Origin: Bacteroides rodentium JCM 16496
Lineage (GTDB): Bacteria > Bacteroidota > Bacteroidia > Bacteroidales > Bacteroidaceae
Length of the DNA stretch: 64,000 nucleotides
NCBI RefSeq assembly: GCF_000614125.1
Contig: NZ_BAKJ01000026.1
Location: forward strand, 1 to 64,000
Direction: 5' to 3'
Positions within the stretch are counted from its first letter, which is position 1. The number at the start of each line of letters is the position of its first letter. Shown piece after piece: positions 56,367 to 64,000 of this stretch. A program made the translations under genes and the position numbers. The notes under the pieces were generated by a model. The model saw nothing but the letters and a program-made list of their open reading frames with translations, was not told the DNA's origin and made no database searches.

Positions 56367-56448
56367 GCACAAATACATAAAACATAATTCACTGATTTAC
56401 AAAGAAATATAATTATTAATAACAGAATGAACAATTGTTTATTACTAC

Positions 56449-57411
56449 CTATTCGGGTTGTACCTCTCCTGCCATCGGAAGTTCTTTCCAACCTTCACCA
56501 AACGCATCATAAGCATCGGTAACCACTACAAAAGCCTTTGGGTCTACTTCCCTTATCTTCTGCTTGATACCTACCACTTCCTTATAACTCACCACAAGAA
56601 ACAGCATTTCCTTGTCTACATTGGTATAAAGACCACTGCTCTTGATGCAAGTGGCTGTACGGTCCAAATCTTTAAGAATATAGTCGTGCAAAGCAGTAAG
56701 GCGCATATCGCTGATGACAAACAGTATCTTGTCATTCTTCTCCCCGTTTATCACATAAGCCAATACCCTCGAAGTGACAAAAATGGCTATCAGTGAATAG
56801 AAAGACAAATGCCACGAAGGTTGTGTAGCATCATCCGGATTTCCGATACCGAAACCGATAACCAATAGACCGAATCCCACCACAATACCATCTACCAGCA
56901 GTATCGCCTTTGAAAAACGTATATGGCAATATTTCTGCAATATCATCGCCACAATATCCGTACCTCCTGTAGTAGCCCGGCTACGCACTACAATACCACA
57001 GCCTATACCGATAACCACCGCACCAATCACAGAGGTCAGCATCAAATGGTCGGACATATTCAGACTGCCACCCAGCAACTGTGTAGGGTCCAACTGATGG
57101 AGCGCTTCTTCAGAAGGATAGGAGAGGAGAGACAGCACATTCATGGCAAGCGGAGTGAACAGTGCCGCCACGATAGTACGTGCTCCCAATTTTGCTCCCA
57201 GTACCAGCACGGAAATGATAAGCAAAGGAATATCAAACATATAACCGAAAGTACCTACCTGAATAGAAGGGAACAGATTATGAAGCACAATACTGGCTCC
57301 ATACACCCCGCCGGGAACAAGATTATAAGGATTGATAAAGTAAACAAAACCTGCTGCCAGAATAGTACAACCTACAAAAATGCCTATCCATGAAGATATT
57401 ATCTTTTTCAT
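56449..57411 (-). CDS. YitT-family membrane protein (first copy)
   Basis: 320 residues. Five to six membrane helices (WIGIFVGCTILAAGFVYFIN, LMLTSVIGAVVIGIGCGIVV) with the family motifs NPYNLVPGGVYG and RSRATTGGTDIVAMIL, followed by a cytoplasmic C-terminal DUF2179 domain (LYTNVDKEMLFLVVSYKEVV, VVVTDAYDAFGEGW). YitT proteins are uncharacterised, possibly transporters. A second member, of similar length, is encoded at 61007-61909. Confidence 0.9.
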   Translation of the reverse strand: MKKIISSWIGIFVGCTILAAGFVYFINPYNLVPGGVYGASIVLHNLFPSIQVGTFGYMFDIPLLIISVLVLGAKLGARTIVAALFTPLAMNVLSLLSYPSEEALHQLDPTQLLGGSLNMSDHLMLTSVIGAVVIGIGCGIVVRSRATTGGTDIVAMILQKYCHIRFSKAILLVDGIVVGFGLLVIGFGIGNPDDATQPSWHLSFYSLIAIFVTSRVLAYVINGEKNDKILFVISDMRLTALHDYILKDLDRTATCIKSSGLYTNVDKEMLFLVVSYKEVVGIKQKIREVDPKAFVVVTDAYDAFGEGWKELPMAGEVQPE

Positions 57412-57628
57412 ATCGATATGATTTATATATATTCAGCAAATATACAAAAAATAAGAAAAGACACCAACTATACAGCAAGTTTTCCACATACAACCGATAT
57501 GTGTTGAATACATGGTTAACAAAAAGGATAGAGTAGTGGATAAAACATTAATTTACAACGAATAAAGTGGTTGATTATAAAAATAAACCACTGTTCATAA
57601 AATCTCTCATCATACCTATATAGAATTA

Positions 57629-57700
57629 GTTTATTGGATCTATAGATTGAACACGCTGGATCTATAGATGCACCGTGTTCAATCTATAGTTCTATATTGA
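57629..57700. repeat. ATCTATA palindrome, copy 3
   Basis: CTATAGATTGAACACG (57640-57655) and CGTGTTCAATCTATAG (57674-57689) are perfect 16-bp arms around CTGGATCTATAGATGCAC. Flanked by TTGGATCTATAG and AGTTCTATATTG. The remainder of the 311-bp gap 57412-57722 is A/T-rich, with a GTGGTT/AACCAC hairpin near 57570. Confidence 0.85.
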
Positions 57701-57722
57701 CAGCTTATCAACAGCTCTGTTA

Positions 57723-58249
57723 TTATCTCAGTTTCTTGAATAAATCCCAAATAACAATACCCGCCGTAACCGATACATTCAGCGAATGCTTTGTGCCGTA
57801 TTGGGGAATTTCAATGCAACCGTGCGAATGGTCAATCACTTCTTGTTGAACACCCTTCACTTCATTTCCCATTACCACAGCATACTTTTTAGTCTTGTCC
57901 AGCACCAGTTCGTCCAGCATCACACTACCTTCCGCCTGCTCTACAGAATAAACGATGTATCCCTCGGATTTTAGGTTATCAACAGCTTCAACAGTGTTAT
58001 CAACATATTTCCAATCTACGGTAAATTCCGCTCCCAAAGCTGTTTTGTGCATTTCCGGATGGGGTGGGGTAGCTGTAATGCCACAAAGATAGATGCACTC
58101 GATGCGGAAAGCATCCGAAGTACGGAACACCGAACCTATGTTATGAAGCTGCGGATATTATCCAATACCACTACCAAAGGCAGCTTTTCGGCTTCCTTAA
58201 ACTCTTCCACACTGATACGGTTCAGTTCAGTTATCTTCAGTTTACGCAT
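57723..58249 (-). CDS. TrmH/SpoU-family RNA methyltransferase, one frameshift
   Basis: 175 residues after adding one base near 58148: MRKLKITELNRISVEEFKEA and PLVVVLDNIRS join HNIGSVFRTSDAFRIECIYL. SPOUT-fold motifs follow: VVMGNEVKGVQQEVIDHS (SAM-binding knot) and IEIPQYGTKHSLNVSVTAGI. It would 2'-O-methylate a tRNA or rRNA nucleotide; the exact target is not clear from sequence. The break sits in a fully conserved motif, suggesting a base-calling loss. Confidence 0.9.
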
Positions 58250-58296
58250 AGTTTTTTTTCAGATTTAATACATTATTAATCAATGTTTTATATACA

Positions 58297-58391
58297 GCTT
58301 GTCAAGTACCGAACTTTAACGTGTCAGAGTCCGGTACCCGACGTATCAAAGTCCAGTACCTGACAAGTCAAAGTCCAGTGTCTGACAAGTC
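58297..58391. repeat. 22-bp tandem repeat in a non-coding gap
   Basis: Units at 58319-58340, 58341-58362 and 58363-58384, plus a partial unit after and a degenerate one before. Unit core GTGTCAGAGTCCGGTACCCG. It is the same repeat as inside the gene at 7123-7632. Confidence 0.85.
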
Positions 58392-58621
58392 TGTTTTGAC
58401 ACACCTTCTTTACATTGTGAAGTAAACTCTGTGCTCCTCTGTGTACTCTGTGGTGAACGCCGCCTGCAAAGATACTTTTTTCCGTTTATATCCCAGTTAA
58501 TAACCGTTGAAAAGGTGTCAATACAATAGGGAAACAATTTTAAAAATAATCCTTGCATTATTCAAAGGTCCGCATATTACAGCAGTGAAACGAACAAACC
58601 AAAAAAGTTAAGGAGAATTTT

Positions 58622-58653
58622 CCAGGCTTCATTCAACATATTTTTCAGCCTGG
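58622..58653. other. Hairpin in the nadA upstream region
   Basis: CCAGGCT (58622-58628) pairs with AGCCTGG (58647-58653) around an A/T-rich loop. The 656-bp gap 58250-58905 otherwise holds the 22-bp repeats, a TAACTTTG -7 box (58682-58689) and A/T-rich sequence with no gene. Confidence 0.4.
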
Positions 58654-58681
58654 TTTCATCGGTTTATAACTCTAAAGTTAT

Positions 58682-58689
58682 TAACTTTG
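58682..58689 (+). promoter_or_regulatory. -7 box upstream of nadA
   Basis: TAACTTTG; a start here would leave a leader of about 210 nt. The following TTAACAACATGTTAA is a partial palindrome that could bind a regulator. No clear -33 box. Confidence 0.4.
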
Positions 58690-58905
58690 CATATTATTAA
58701 CAACATGTTAATGCTGTTTAGCAGAAGTCTTATTATCAACGGATAAACTTAAAAACCCCGGTTTATAAGCATAAAAGTAAAATTCAGCTTGATACTAATA
58801 ACTTCATAGGCAAGAAAAATCGTATTTATTTGTCCACACTGTTAACAGCCTATCATCACTATCAAAGGATTTTTAAAGAAGAAAGAGAAATTAAAAAATA
58901 TAATT

Positions 58906-59844
58906 ATGGATAATCTTATAGAAGCTATCAAGCAGCTGAAGAAGGAGAAGAACGCAATCATTCTGGGACACTACTACCAGAAAGGTGAAATACAAGATAT
59001 AGCCGACTACGTGGGCGACAGTCTGGCCTTGGCGCAATGGGCGGCCCGGACGGAAGCGGACATCATCGTGATGTGCGGTGTGCACTTCATGGGCGAGACG
59101 GCGAAAGTGCTCTGCCCGGAGAAGAAGGTGCTGGTACCCGATATGGCGGCAGGCTGTTCGTTGGCAGACAGTTGTCCGGCAGACAAATTCAGTCAGTTTG
59201 TCAAAGAGCATTCCGGATATACGGTGATATCCTATGTGAACACAACGGCTGCCGTAAAGGCGGTGACCGATGTGGTGGTAACTTCTACCAATGCCCGGCA
59301 GATTGTGGAAAGCTTCCCCAAAGATGAGAAAATAATCTTTGGCCCGGACCGGAACTTGGGTAATTATATCAACTCCATTACCGGAAGAAATATGTTATTA
59401 TGGGATGGCGCATGCCATGTACACGAGGAATTCTCGGTTGAAAAGATTGTTGAAATAAAACGGCAGCATCCCGATGCCTTGGTACTGGCACATCCCGAAT
59501 GCAAGAGTACAGTCTTGAAACTGGCCGATGTGGTAGGCTCTACGGCAGCTTTGCTGAAGTACGCAGTGGCACATCCCGAAAAGAGCTACATTGTAGCTAC
59601 CGAAAGCGGCATCCTGCACGAGATGCAGAAACAATGCCCGCAGACAACATTTATTCCGGCTCCTCCCAACGACAGCACTTGTGCCTGCAATGAATGCAGT
59701 TACATGCGACTGAACACACTGGAAAAGCTTTATGATTGTTTGAAAAACGAATCACCGGAAATAAAGGTGGATGCTGAGATTGCAGAAAAAGCAGTGAAAC
59801 CGATTAAGAGGATGTTGGAAATATCGGCTCAACTGGGGTTATAA
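58906..59844 (+). CDS. nadA: Quinolinate synthase
   Basis: 312 residues. NadA condenses iminoaspartate with dihydroxyacetone phosphate to quinolinate using a [4Fe-4S] cluster. Family features: LGHYYQKGEIQDIADYVGDS, VMCGVHFMGETAKVL, PDMAAGCSLADSCP, the HPECK segment and the C-terminal CACNECSYMRLNTLEKLY. The cysteines expected for the cluster are present. Intact. nadB is far away at 44058, not in the same operon. The DUF559 cassette begins 19 bp after the stop. Confidence 0.96.
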   Translation: MDNLIEAIKQLKKEKNAIILGHYYQKGEIQDIADYVGDSLALAQWAARTEADIIVMCGVHFMGETAKVLCPEKKVLVPDMAAGCSLADSCPADKFSQFVKEHSGYTVISYVNTTAAVKAVTDVVVTSTNARQIVESFPKDEKIIFGPDRNLGNYINSITGRNMLLWDGACHVHEEFSVEKIVEIKRQHPDALVLAHPECKSTVLKLADVVGSTAALLKYAVAHPEKSYIVATESGILHEMQKQCPQTTFIPAPPNDSTCACNECSYMRLNTLEKLYDCLKNESPEIKVDAEIAEKAVKPIKRMLEISAQLGL

Positions 59845-59863
59845 CCCAATATAATTTATACCC

Positions 59864-59930
59864 CAATACTAACTCCAATTCCCCTCCTCCTGGGAGGAGG
59901 GGTGCCCGTAGGGTGGGGTGGTAGAGAGCA
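59864..59930 (+). repeat. Left inverted-repeat arm of DUF559 cassette
   Basis: 67 bp, four differences from the complement of the right arm, clustered at the GTAGGGT segment (59909-59915). Confidence 0.85.
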
Positions 59931-59950
59931 CACATAATAACCCTTTCCCT

Positions 59951-60370
59951 ATGCAAACTTCCATGAACAAATCGGAATTAACCGATTTACGAAAAGAATT
60001 ACGTAATCACTCTACTCCTGCAGAAGCCACCCTTTGGCGCTTATTGAAAAGTAGTCAAATAGCTCATTTAAAATTTAGAAGACAACATAGTGTAGGACCC
60101 TATATTATTGATTTTTATTGTCCTAAATTAAAGTTAGCCATTGAATTGGATGGTGAAGTTCATAATAGGCAGCAAGATTATGATGAGAAACGTACGTTGT
60201 TTCTTAATAAGGTGAAGAATATTAAAGTGCTGCGATTTGAAAACAAGACAGTGTTTGAGAATGCGGAGAGGATATTGGAGGAAATAGAAGGGTATGCGCA
60301 AGAGTGTATGCTCTCTACCACCCCGCCCGTTGGGCACCCCTCCTCCCAGGAGGAGGGGAATTGGAGTTAG
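59951..60370 (+). CDS. DUF559 (Vsr-like) endonuclease-domain protein
   Basis: 139 residues from the ATG at 59951 (MQTSMNKSELTDLRKELRN); a GTG at 59918 would start inside the left repeat arm and is unlikely. The fold matches DUF559: the N-terminal STPAEATLWRLLKSSQIAHL, then FRRQHSVGPYIIDFYCPKLK, LAIELDGEVHNRQQDYDEKR and IKVLRFENKTVFENAERILE. DUF559 shares the PD-(D/E)xK/Vsr-type nuclease fold, with the Asp in IDFYCP and Glu-Leu-Asp in IELDG as likely metal ligands. The last 20 residues (TTPPVGHPSSQEEGNWS) are encoded by the right repeat arm. A mobilisation role is inferred. Confidence 0.85.
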   Translation: MQTSMNKSELTDLRKELRNHSTPAEATLWRLLKSSQIAHLKFRRQHSVGPYIIDFYCPKLKLAIELDGEVHNRQQDYDEKRTLFLNKVKNIKVLRFENKTVFENAERILEEIEGYAQECMLSTTPPVGHPSSQEEGNWS

Positions 60371-60375
60371 TATTG
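60309..60375 (-). repeat. Right inverted-repeat arm of DUF559 cassette
   Basis: 67 bp, inverted copy of 59864-59930. It supplies the C-terminal codons and the stop of the DUF559 gene. Confidence 0.85.
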
Positions 60376-60391
60376 AGTTATAATTGGGGAG

Positions 60392-60969
60392 TTATCTCAT
60401 TAAGAACTTACACAGTTTGGTAGTTGCCAATGCCCGGTGGCTGATTTTATTTTTCAGTTCATTCCCCATTTCTGCAAAAGTCTGCGTATATCCTTCGGGA
60501 ATGAATATGGGATCGTAACCGAAGCCTGAAGTACCTTTTCTGTTTTTGGTGATTTCTCCTTTCACGATTCCCTCAAACAGATGTTCCTTTCCGTCGATGA
60601 TAAGTACAAATACGGTACGGAATTGCGCTTTCCGGTTCTCGATGCCCTCCATATCTTTCAGCAACTTCTTCATGTTTGCTTCCGAATTGTGTGCATCGCC
60701 GGCATAACGGGCGGAATATACACCGGTGCCCCATCAAGGGCCTCCACTTCCAAACCGGTATCATCGGCAAAACAGTCCAGATGATAGTTATCGAAGATAT
60801 ATCTTGCTTTCAGCAAAGCATTTCCTTCAAGTGTGTCTGCAGTTTCCGGAATGTCAGTATCGCATTTGATATCCTTCATGCTGAGAAGTTCGACCTTCTC
60901 TCCCAAAATGTCAGTCACTTCTTCCAGTTTGTGTGAATTGTTGGTGGCAAATACAAATTTCTTTCTCAT
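60392..60969 (-). CDS. rdgB: XTP/dITP (non-canonical purine NTP) pyrophosphatase, one frameshift
   Basis: 192 residues after adding one base near 60723: [20 protein letters not shown] replaces the broken VYIPPV end. N-terminal [16 protein letters not shown], the central [15 protein letters not shown] and the C-terminal [20 protein letters not shown] are the HAM1/RdgB signatures. The enzyme removes deaminated purine nucleotides (ITP, XTP) to protect DNA. The break in a run of C suggests a base-calling loss. Downstream of the second YitT gene on the minus strand. Confidence 0.93.
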
Positions 60970-61006
60970 ATTATGTTCTCCTTATACTTGTGGCTTATAC
61001 AAGTCC

Positions 61007-61909
61007 CTATTTCACTTTCAACCGGTCGAAACCTTCTCCGTATACACCGATGACGGAACTTTGGGAAATGAAAGCGTTCGGATCTATATCTTTCACCATC
61101 CGGAATATTTCTACCGATTGGCGTTTGTAGGCAAGTACGACCAGTACCTTCACGTTGTGTTTACTGTACCAGCCGATACCGTCGAGTACCGTTACACCGC
61201 GATGGGTTTCCTTGGTGATGCGGTCGGCAATCTTTTCATATTCTTTGGAGAAAATAAAGAATTGAACGGATTGCCGGGCACTGTTGACTATGTAATCCAG
61301 TACAAATCCGATAACAAACAAAGTTACAAAACCAAATATCACCCTCCTCCAATCCTGGAAGATAAAATAGCAGGAACTGATGATAACCACATCGCAAGCC
61401 ATAATCATGCGTCCCAGTGTGACGTCCTTATATTTGTGGATGATGGCTGCAATAATATCCGTACCTCCCGTGCTACCGTTGCAATTGAATACGATGCCCA
61501 GGCCGGCACCGCACATTGCAGCACCTATCAGACAAGCCATGAAGTCTTGTCCTTCACCCAGCAGTTGGGGAGGGACACCATCGGGACCATTCACCAACAG
61601 CTGGAAAAACCATAGAAAGAAGGTCAGTCCGAAGATGGCAAACGTGGTCTTGATACTGAACTTCGGTCCGAGTATCTTGATGGCAAAAGTCATCAGTACG
61701 GCATTGATGATGAAATATGACCACTGGATGGGAAATCCAGTGGCATAATAGATGATGGCACCAATACCGGTAGTACCTCCGGTCGTAATCTGGTAAGGGA
61801 TGAGGAATGCTGCCCATCCCAATGCATAGCTGATGAGCCCCAAAGTGATGAAGATATAATCCTTCAGCTCCCTCGTCACTTCCGCTTTGGTTGGTTTTGT
61901 AATTTGCAT
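61007..61909 (-). CDS. YitT-family membrane protein (second copy)
   Basis: 300 residues. Membrane helices (YIFITLGLISYALGWAAFLI, GFPIQWSYFIINAVLMTF) with PYQITTGGTTGIGAII and NCNGSTGGTDIIAAII, the two family motifs. The C-terminal DUF2179 domain reads IGWYSKHNVKVLVVLAYKRQ and FISQSSVIGVYGEGFDRLKV. It starts 5 bp after the leuS stop, so it belongs to a leuS-yitT-XTP pyrophosphatase operon. Sequence differs clearly from the copy at 56449-57411, so it is an old duplication. Confidence 0.92.
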   Translation of the reverse strand: MQITKPTKAEVTRELKDYIFITLGLISYALGWAAFLIPYQITTGGTTGIGAIIYYATGFPIQWSYFIINAVLMTFAIKILGPKFSIKTTFAIFGLTFFLWFFQLLVNGPDGVPPQLLGEGQDFMACLIGAAMCGAGLGIVFNCNGSTGGTDIIAAIIHKYKDVTLGRMIMACDVVIISSCYFIFQDWRRVIFGFVTLFVIGFVLDYIVNSARQSVQFFIFSKEYEKIADRITKETHRGVTVLDGIGWYSKHNVKVLVVLAYKRQSVEIFRMVKDIDPNAFISQSSVIGVYGEGFDRLKVK

Positions 61910-61914
61910 ATCTG

Positions 61915-64000
61915 TTATTTAACAACGATGTTCACAATCTTCTTTGGCACTACGATTACTTTGGCAATGGTCTTGCCTTCTATCCATTTTTCAGAGCGTT
62001 CGTCGGCCAATACAGCAGTCTGGATGACATCCGATGCCGCATCTGCGGGGAACTCCATGTTGAACCGTGCCTTTCCATTGAAGGAAATGGTGTAGTTGAC
62101 CGTGTCTTCCACCAGGTATTCTTCGTTGCATACCGGCCATTTGGCATCGCATACAGAACCTGCATTGCCCAGTGTCTCCCACAATTCTTCGCATACATGC
62201 GGAGCAAAGGGAGCCAGAACGATGATGAACTGGTTCAGAATTTCCTTCTTGCTGCATTTCATCCCGAACAACTCGTTTACACAAATCATGAAAGCGCTGA
62301 TACTTGTGTTGTAAGAGAATTGCTCAATGTCTCCTGTCACTTTCTTAATCAGTTTGTGGAGGGATTTCAGTTCTTCCTTAGTGGCAGGTTCATCCGTTAC
62401 CAGATAATTGTCGTTGCGGTCGTAGAACAATGACCAGAACTTCTTGATGAAGCGGTGTACACCGTCTATTCCGTTTGTATCCCATGGCTTTGATTGTTCT
62501 ACCGGGCCGAGGAACATTTCGTACATGCGGAGAGTGTCGGCACCGTATTTGTCGACAATCATATCGGGATTGACAACGTTGAACATGGATTTCGACATCT
62601 TTTCAACAGCCCATCCGCAGATGTACTTGCCATCTTCCAGAATAAACTCGGCAGTGGCATACTCGGGACGCCATGCTTTGAAGGCTTCTACGTCTAGCAC
62701 GTCGTTGGACACGATATTCACATCCACATGGAGTGGGGTAGTGTCGTACTGTTCTTTCAGATTCAAGGATACGAATGTATTGGTATCTTTGATGCGATAG
62801 ACGAAGTTACTCCGTCCTTGAATCATACCTTGGTTTACCAGCTTTTGGAACGGTTCTTCGGCTGCAGAGACACCAAGGTCGTGCAGGAACTTGTTCCAGA
62901 AACGGGAATATATCAAGTGACCGGTGGCATGTTCGGTACCGCCTACGTAAAGGTCTACATTGTGCCAGTATTCATCTACTTTCTTATCTACAAGTGCCTG
63001 GTTGTTGCGTGGGTCCATGTAGCGCAGATAATAGGCGCTTGAACCGGCAAATCCGGGCATAGTATTGAGTTCCAGCGGGAAGACGGTGATGTTGTCTATC
63101 TTTTCGTTTTCCACAACACATTTGTTCACAGTATCCCAAGCCCATTTTGTGGCATGTCCCAATGGAGGTTCACCGGTTTCGGTAGGCAGGAATTTGGCAA
63201 CTTCGGGTAATTCCAGGGGTAAGGCACTTTCATCAATCATATAAGGCATGTTGTCCTTGTAGTAAACCGGGAACGGCTCGCCCCAATAGCGCTGACGTGA
63301 GAAAATGGCATCACGCAGACGGAAGTTCACTTTTACACGTCCCAGATTGTGCTCTTTCACATATTTCTTGGTAGCGGCAATCGCTTCCTTGATGGTCAGT
63401 CCGTTCAATGAAAGGTCACAATAGGGAGTAACGCCTTTTCGTGGAGAGTTACATACAATACCTTCCTTGGCATCGAAGCTTTCTTCGCTTACATCGCAAC
63501 CTTCTACCAGCGGGCGGATTTCGAGGCCGAAGTGCTTGGCAAAAGCATAGTCACGGCTGTCGTGTGCAGGCACAGCCATGATGGCACCCGTACCATATCC
63601 GGCAAGCACATAGTCGCTTATCCAGATGGGCACTGCTTCACCGGTAAAGGGGTTGATGGCATAGCTTCCGGAAAATACACCGGTAACGCTACGGTCGGCA
63701 ATACGTTCGCGTTCAGTGCGTTTCTTGGTGCGTTCCAGATAAGCGTTTACTTCATCTTTCTGTGTGTCGGTGGTAAGTTGCTGTACCAGTTCGCTTTCGG
63801 GAGCCAATACCATGAAGGTGACACCGAACATGGTATCTGCACGGGTAGTGAAGATAGTGAATTCCAAATCACTGTCTTTTACTTTGAATTGTATCTCCGC
63901 ACCTTCACTACGTCCTATCCAGTTTTTTTGAGTTTCTTTCAAGGATTCGGTCCAGTCGATGGTATCGAGTCCATCTAATAAGCGTTGTGCATAAGCAGAT
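61915..64000 (-). CDS. leuS: Leucyl-tRNA synthetase (5' end outside window)
   Basis: The frame is open from the right edge ([20 protein letters not shown]) to a stop at 61915; about 695 residues of the C-terminal part are present. The editing (CP1) domain is seen with [17 protein letters not shown] and [20 protein letters not shown], then the catalytic domain with [13 protein letters not shown], and the anticodon-binding region ([14 protein letters not shown]). It charges tRNA-Leu with leucine and hydrolyses mischarged products. Intact as far as visible; YitT follows after 5 bp. Confidence 0.97.
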   Translation of the reverse strand, partial: SAYAQRLLDGLDTIDWTESLKETQKNWIGRSEGAEIQFKVKDSDLEFTIFTTRADTMFGVTFMVLAPESELVQQLTTDTQKDEVNAYLERTKKRTERERIADRSVTGVFSGSYAINPFTGEAVPIWISDYVLAGYGTGAIMAVPAHDSRDYAFAKHFGLEIRPLVEGCDVSEESFDAKEGIVCNSPRKGVTPYCDLSLNGLTIKEAIAATKKYVKEHNLGRVKVNFRLRDAIFSRQRYWGEPFPVYYKDNMPYMIDESALPLELPEVAKFLPTETGEPPLGHATKWAWDTVNKCVVENEKIDNITVFPLELNTMPGFAGSSAYYLRYMDPRNNQALVDKKVDEYWHNVDLYVGGTEHATGHLIYSRFWNKFLHDLGVSAAEEPFQKLVNQGMIQGRSNFVYRIKDTNTFVSLNLKEQYDTTPLHVDVNIVSNDVLDVEAFKAWRPEYATAEFILEDGKYICGWAVEKMSKSMFNVVNPDMIVDKYGADTLRMYEMFLGPVEQSKPWDTNGIDGVHRFIKKFWSLFYDRNDNYLVTDEPATKEELKSLHKLIKKVTGDIEQFSYNTSISAFMICVNELFGMKCSKKEILNQFIIVLAPFAPHVCEELWETLGNAGSVCDAKWPVCNEEYLVEDTVNYTISFNGKARFNMEFPADAASDVIQTAVLADERSEKWIEGKTIAKVIVVPKKIVNIVVK

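Larger units (their letters stand above)
59864..60375. mobile_element. DUF559 cassette bounded by 67-bp inverted repeats
   Basis: Left arm 59864-59930 and right arm 60309-60375 are inverted copies matching at 63 of 67 positions; each begins CAATACTAACTCCAATTCCC outside and ends GGGGTGGTAGAGAGCA inside, and each contains its own CCCCTCCTCC/GGAGGAGGGG hairpin. One gene fills the interior. The unit sits between the convergent nadA and XTP pyrophosphatase genes. No target duplication is certain; both flanks are A/T-rich and share a CCCAAT/ATAA motif. Confidence 0.78.

Noticed and set aside
56288..56491. Small frame with one hydrophobic stretch between the CPBP and YitT genes
   Set aside because: It overlaps the end of the YitT gene, has no promoter or family match, and its composition follows A/T-rich non-coding DNA.
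57470..57980. DnaA-box-like sites (TTTTCCACA, the complement of TTATCCACT, several TTATCAACA) suggesting an origin of replication
   Set aside because: The sites are imperfect, spread over 500 bp and partly inside the TrmH-type gene; no dnaA, dnaN or parAB is near and strand skew could not be computed. Cumulative GC skew would decide.
58297..58391. Tandem units considered as a CRISPR array
   Set aside because: Units adjoin directly with no spacers and there are no cas genes.

Overview
The window reads as chromosomal DNA of a Bacteroides species (order Bacteroidales). The evidence is promoters of the Bacteroides type (TTTG, 19-21 bp, TAnnTTTG) in front of many genes; families largely confined to Bacteroidota (DUF4249, DUF4270, DUF4294, DUF4373, DUF3836, DUF4884, DUF4907, the smalltalk peptide, TonB receptors with a carboxypeptidase-like N-terminal domain); and the conserved order ftsX - DUF3098 - uppP - truB - queA - folK. 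No rRNA, tRNA, CRISPR array or complete transposase was found.

Layout. 1-4298: two adjacent RHS/YD-like secreted proteins on the minus strand. 4465-8507: a compact phage-like module (smalltalk peptide, peptidoglycan amidase, HU-like protein, DUF4373 protein, zinc-finger protein) transcribed away from an S24/CI-type repressor across one shared promoter palindrome. 8669-15824: a TPR sensor histidine kinase, a DUF4249/TonB receptor pair and a TPR-LuxR-type regulator. 15975-23287: housekeeping genes (metK, folK, queA, truB, uppP, DUF3098, ftsX, a methyltransferase). 23660-33414: DUF3836 protein behind a sigma-54-like promoter, miaB, a candidate small RNA, a CoA-transferase, a toxin gene broken by a small mobile element, dacB, DUF2007, a TlpA-like protein and a dihydrolipoamide dehydrogenase carrying a repeat inside its coding sequence. 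33605-43981: envelope lipoproteins, a Kelch/DUF4907 and DUF4270/porin group, a LytTR regulator with a degenerate receiver, and further regulators. 44058-64000: nadB, rubrerythrin, SulP transporter, secreted nuclease, flavin reductase, radical SAM enzyme, an XRE/membrane-protein pair, a helix-hairpin-helix/beta-barrel protein, two YitT proteins, a TrmH-type methyltransferase, nadA, a DUF559 nuclease cassette, an XTP pyrophosphatase and part of leuS.

Two themes stand out. First, the region is rich in short palindromic or tandem elements without transposases: a 512-bp cassette in which a DUF559 (Vsr-like fold) endonuclease is bracketed by 67-bp inverted repeats, with a related repeat embedded in frame in the lipoamide dehydrogenase gene; an 83-bp MITE with a TA duplication that splits a RelE/HigB-like toxin; three copies of an ATCTATA-rich palindrome; a 173-bp palindrome and its miniature; and a 22-bp tandem repeat shared by a coding and a non-coding site. 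The DUF559/repeat association is the best candidate for an undescribed system, possibly analogous to REP/RAYT pairs.

Second, sixteen genes, including housekeeping ones (queA, nadB, the XTP pyrophosphatase), are broken by losses of single bases. In every case adding one base per break gives a full-length frame divisible by three. I count nineteen such losses. Uncorrected base-calling errors explain this better than gene decay, so these genes are annotated across the breaks.
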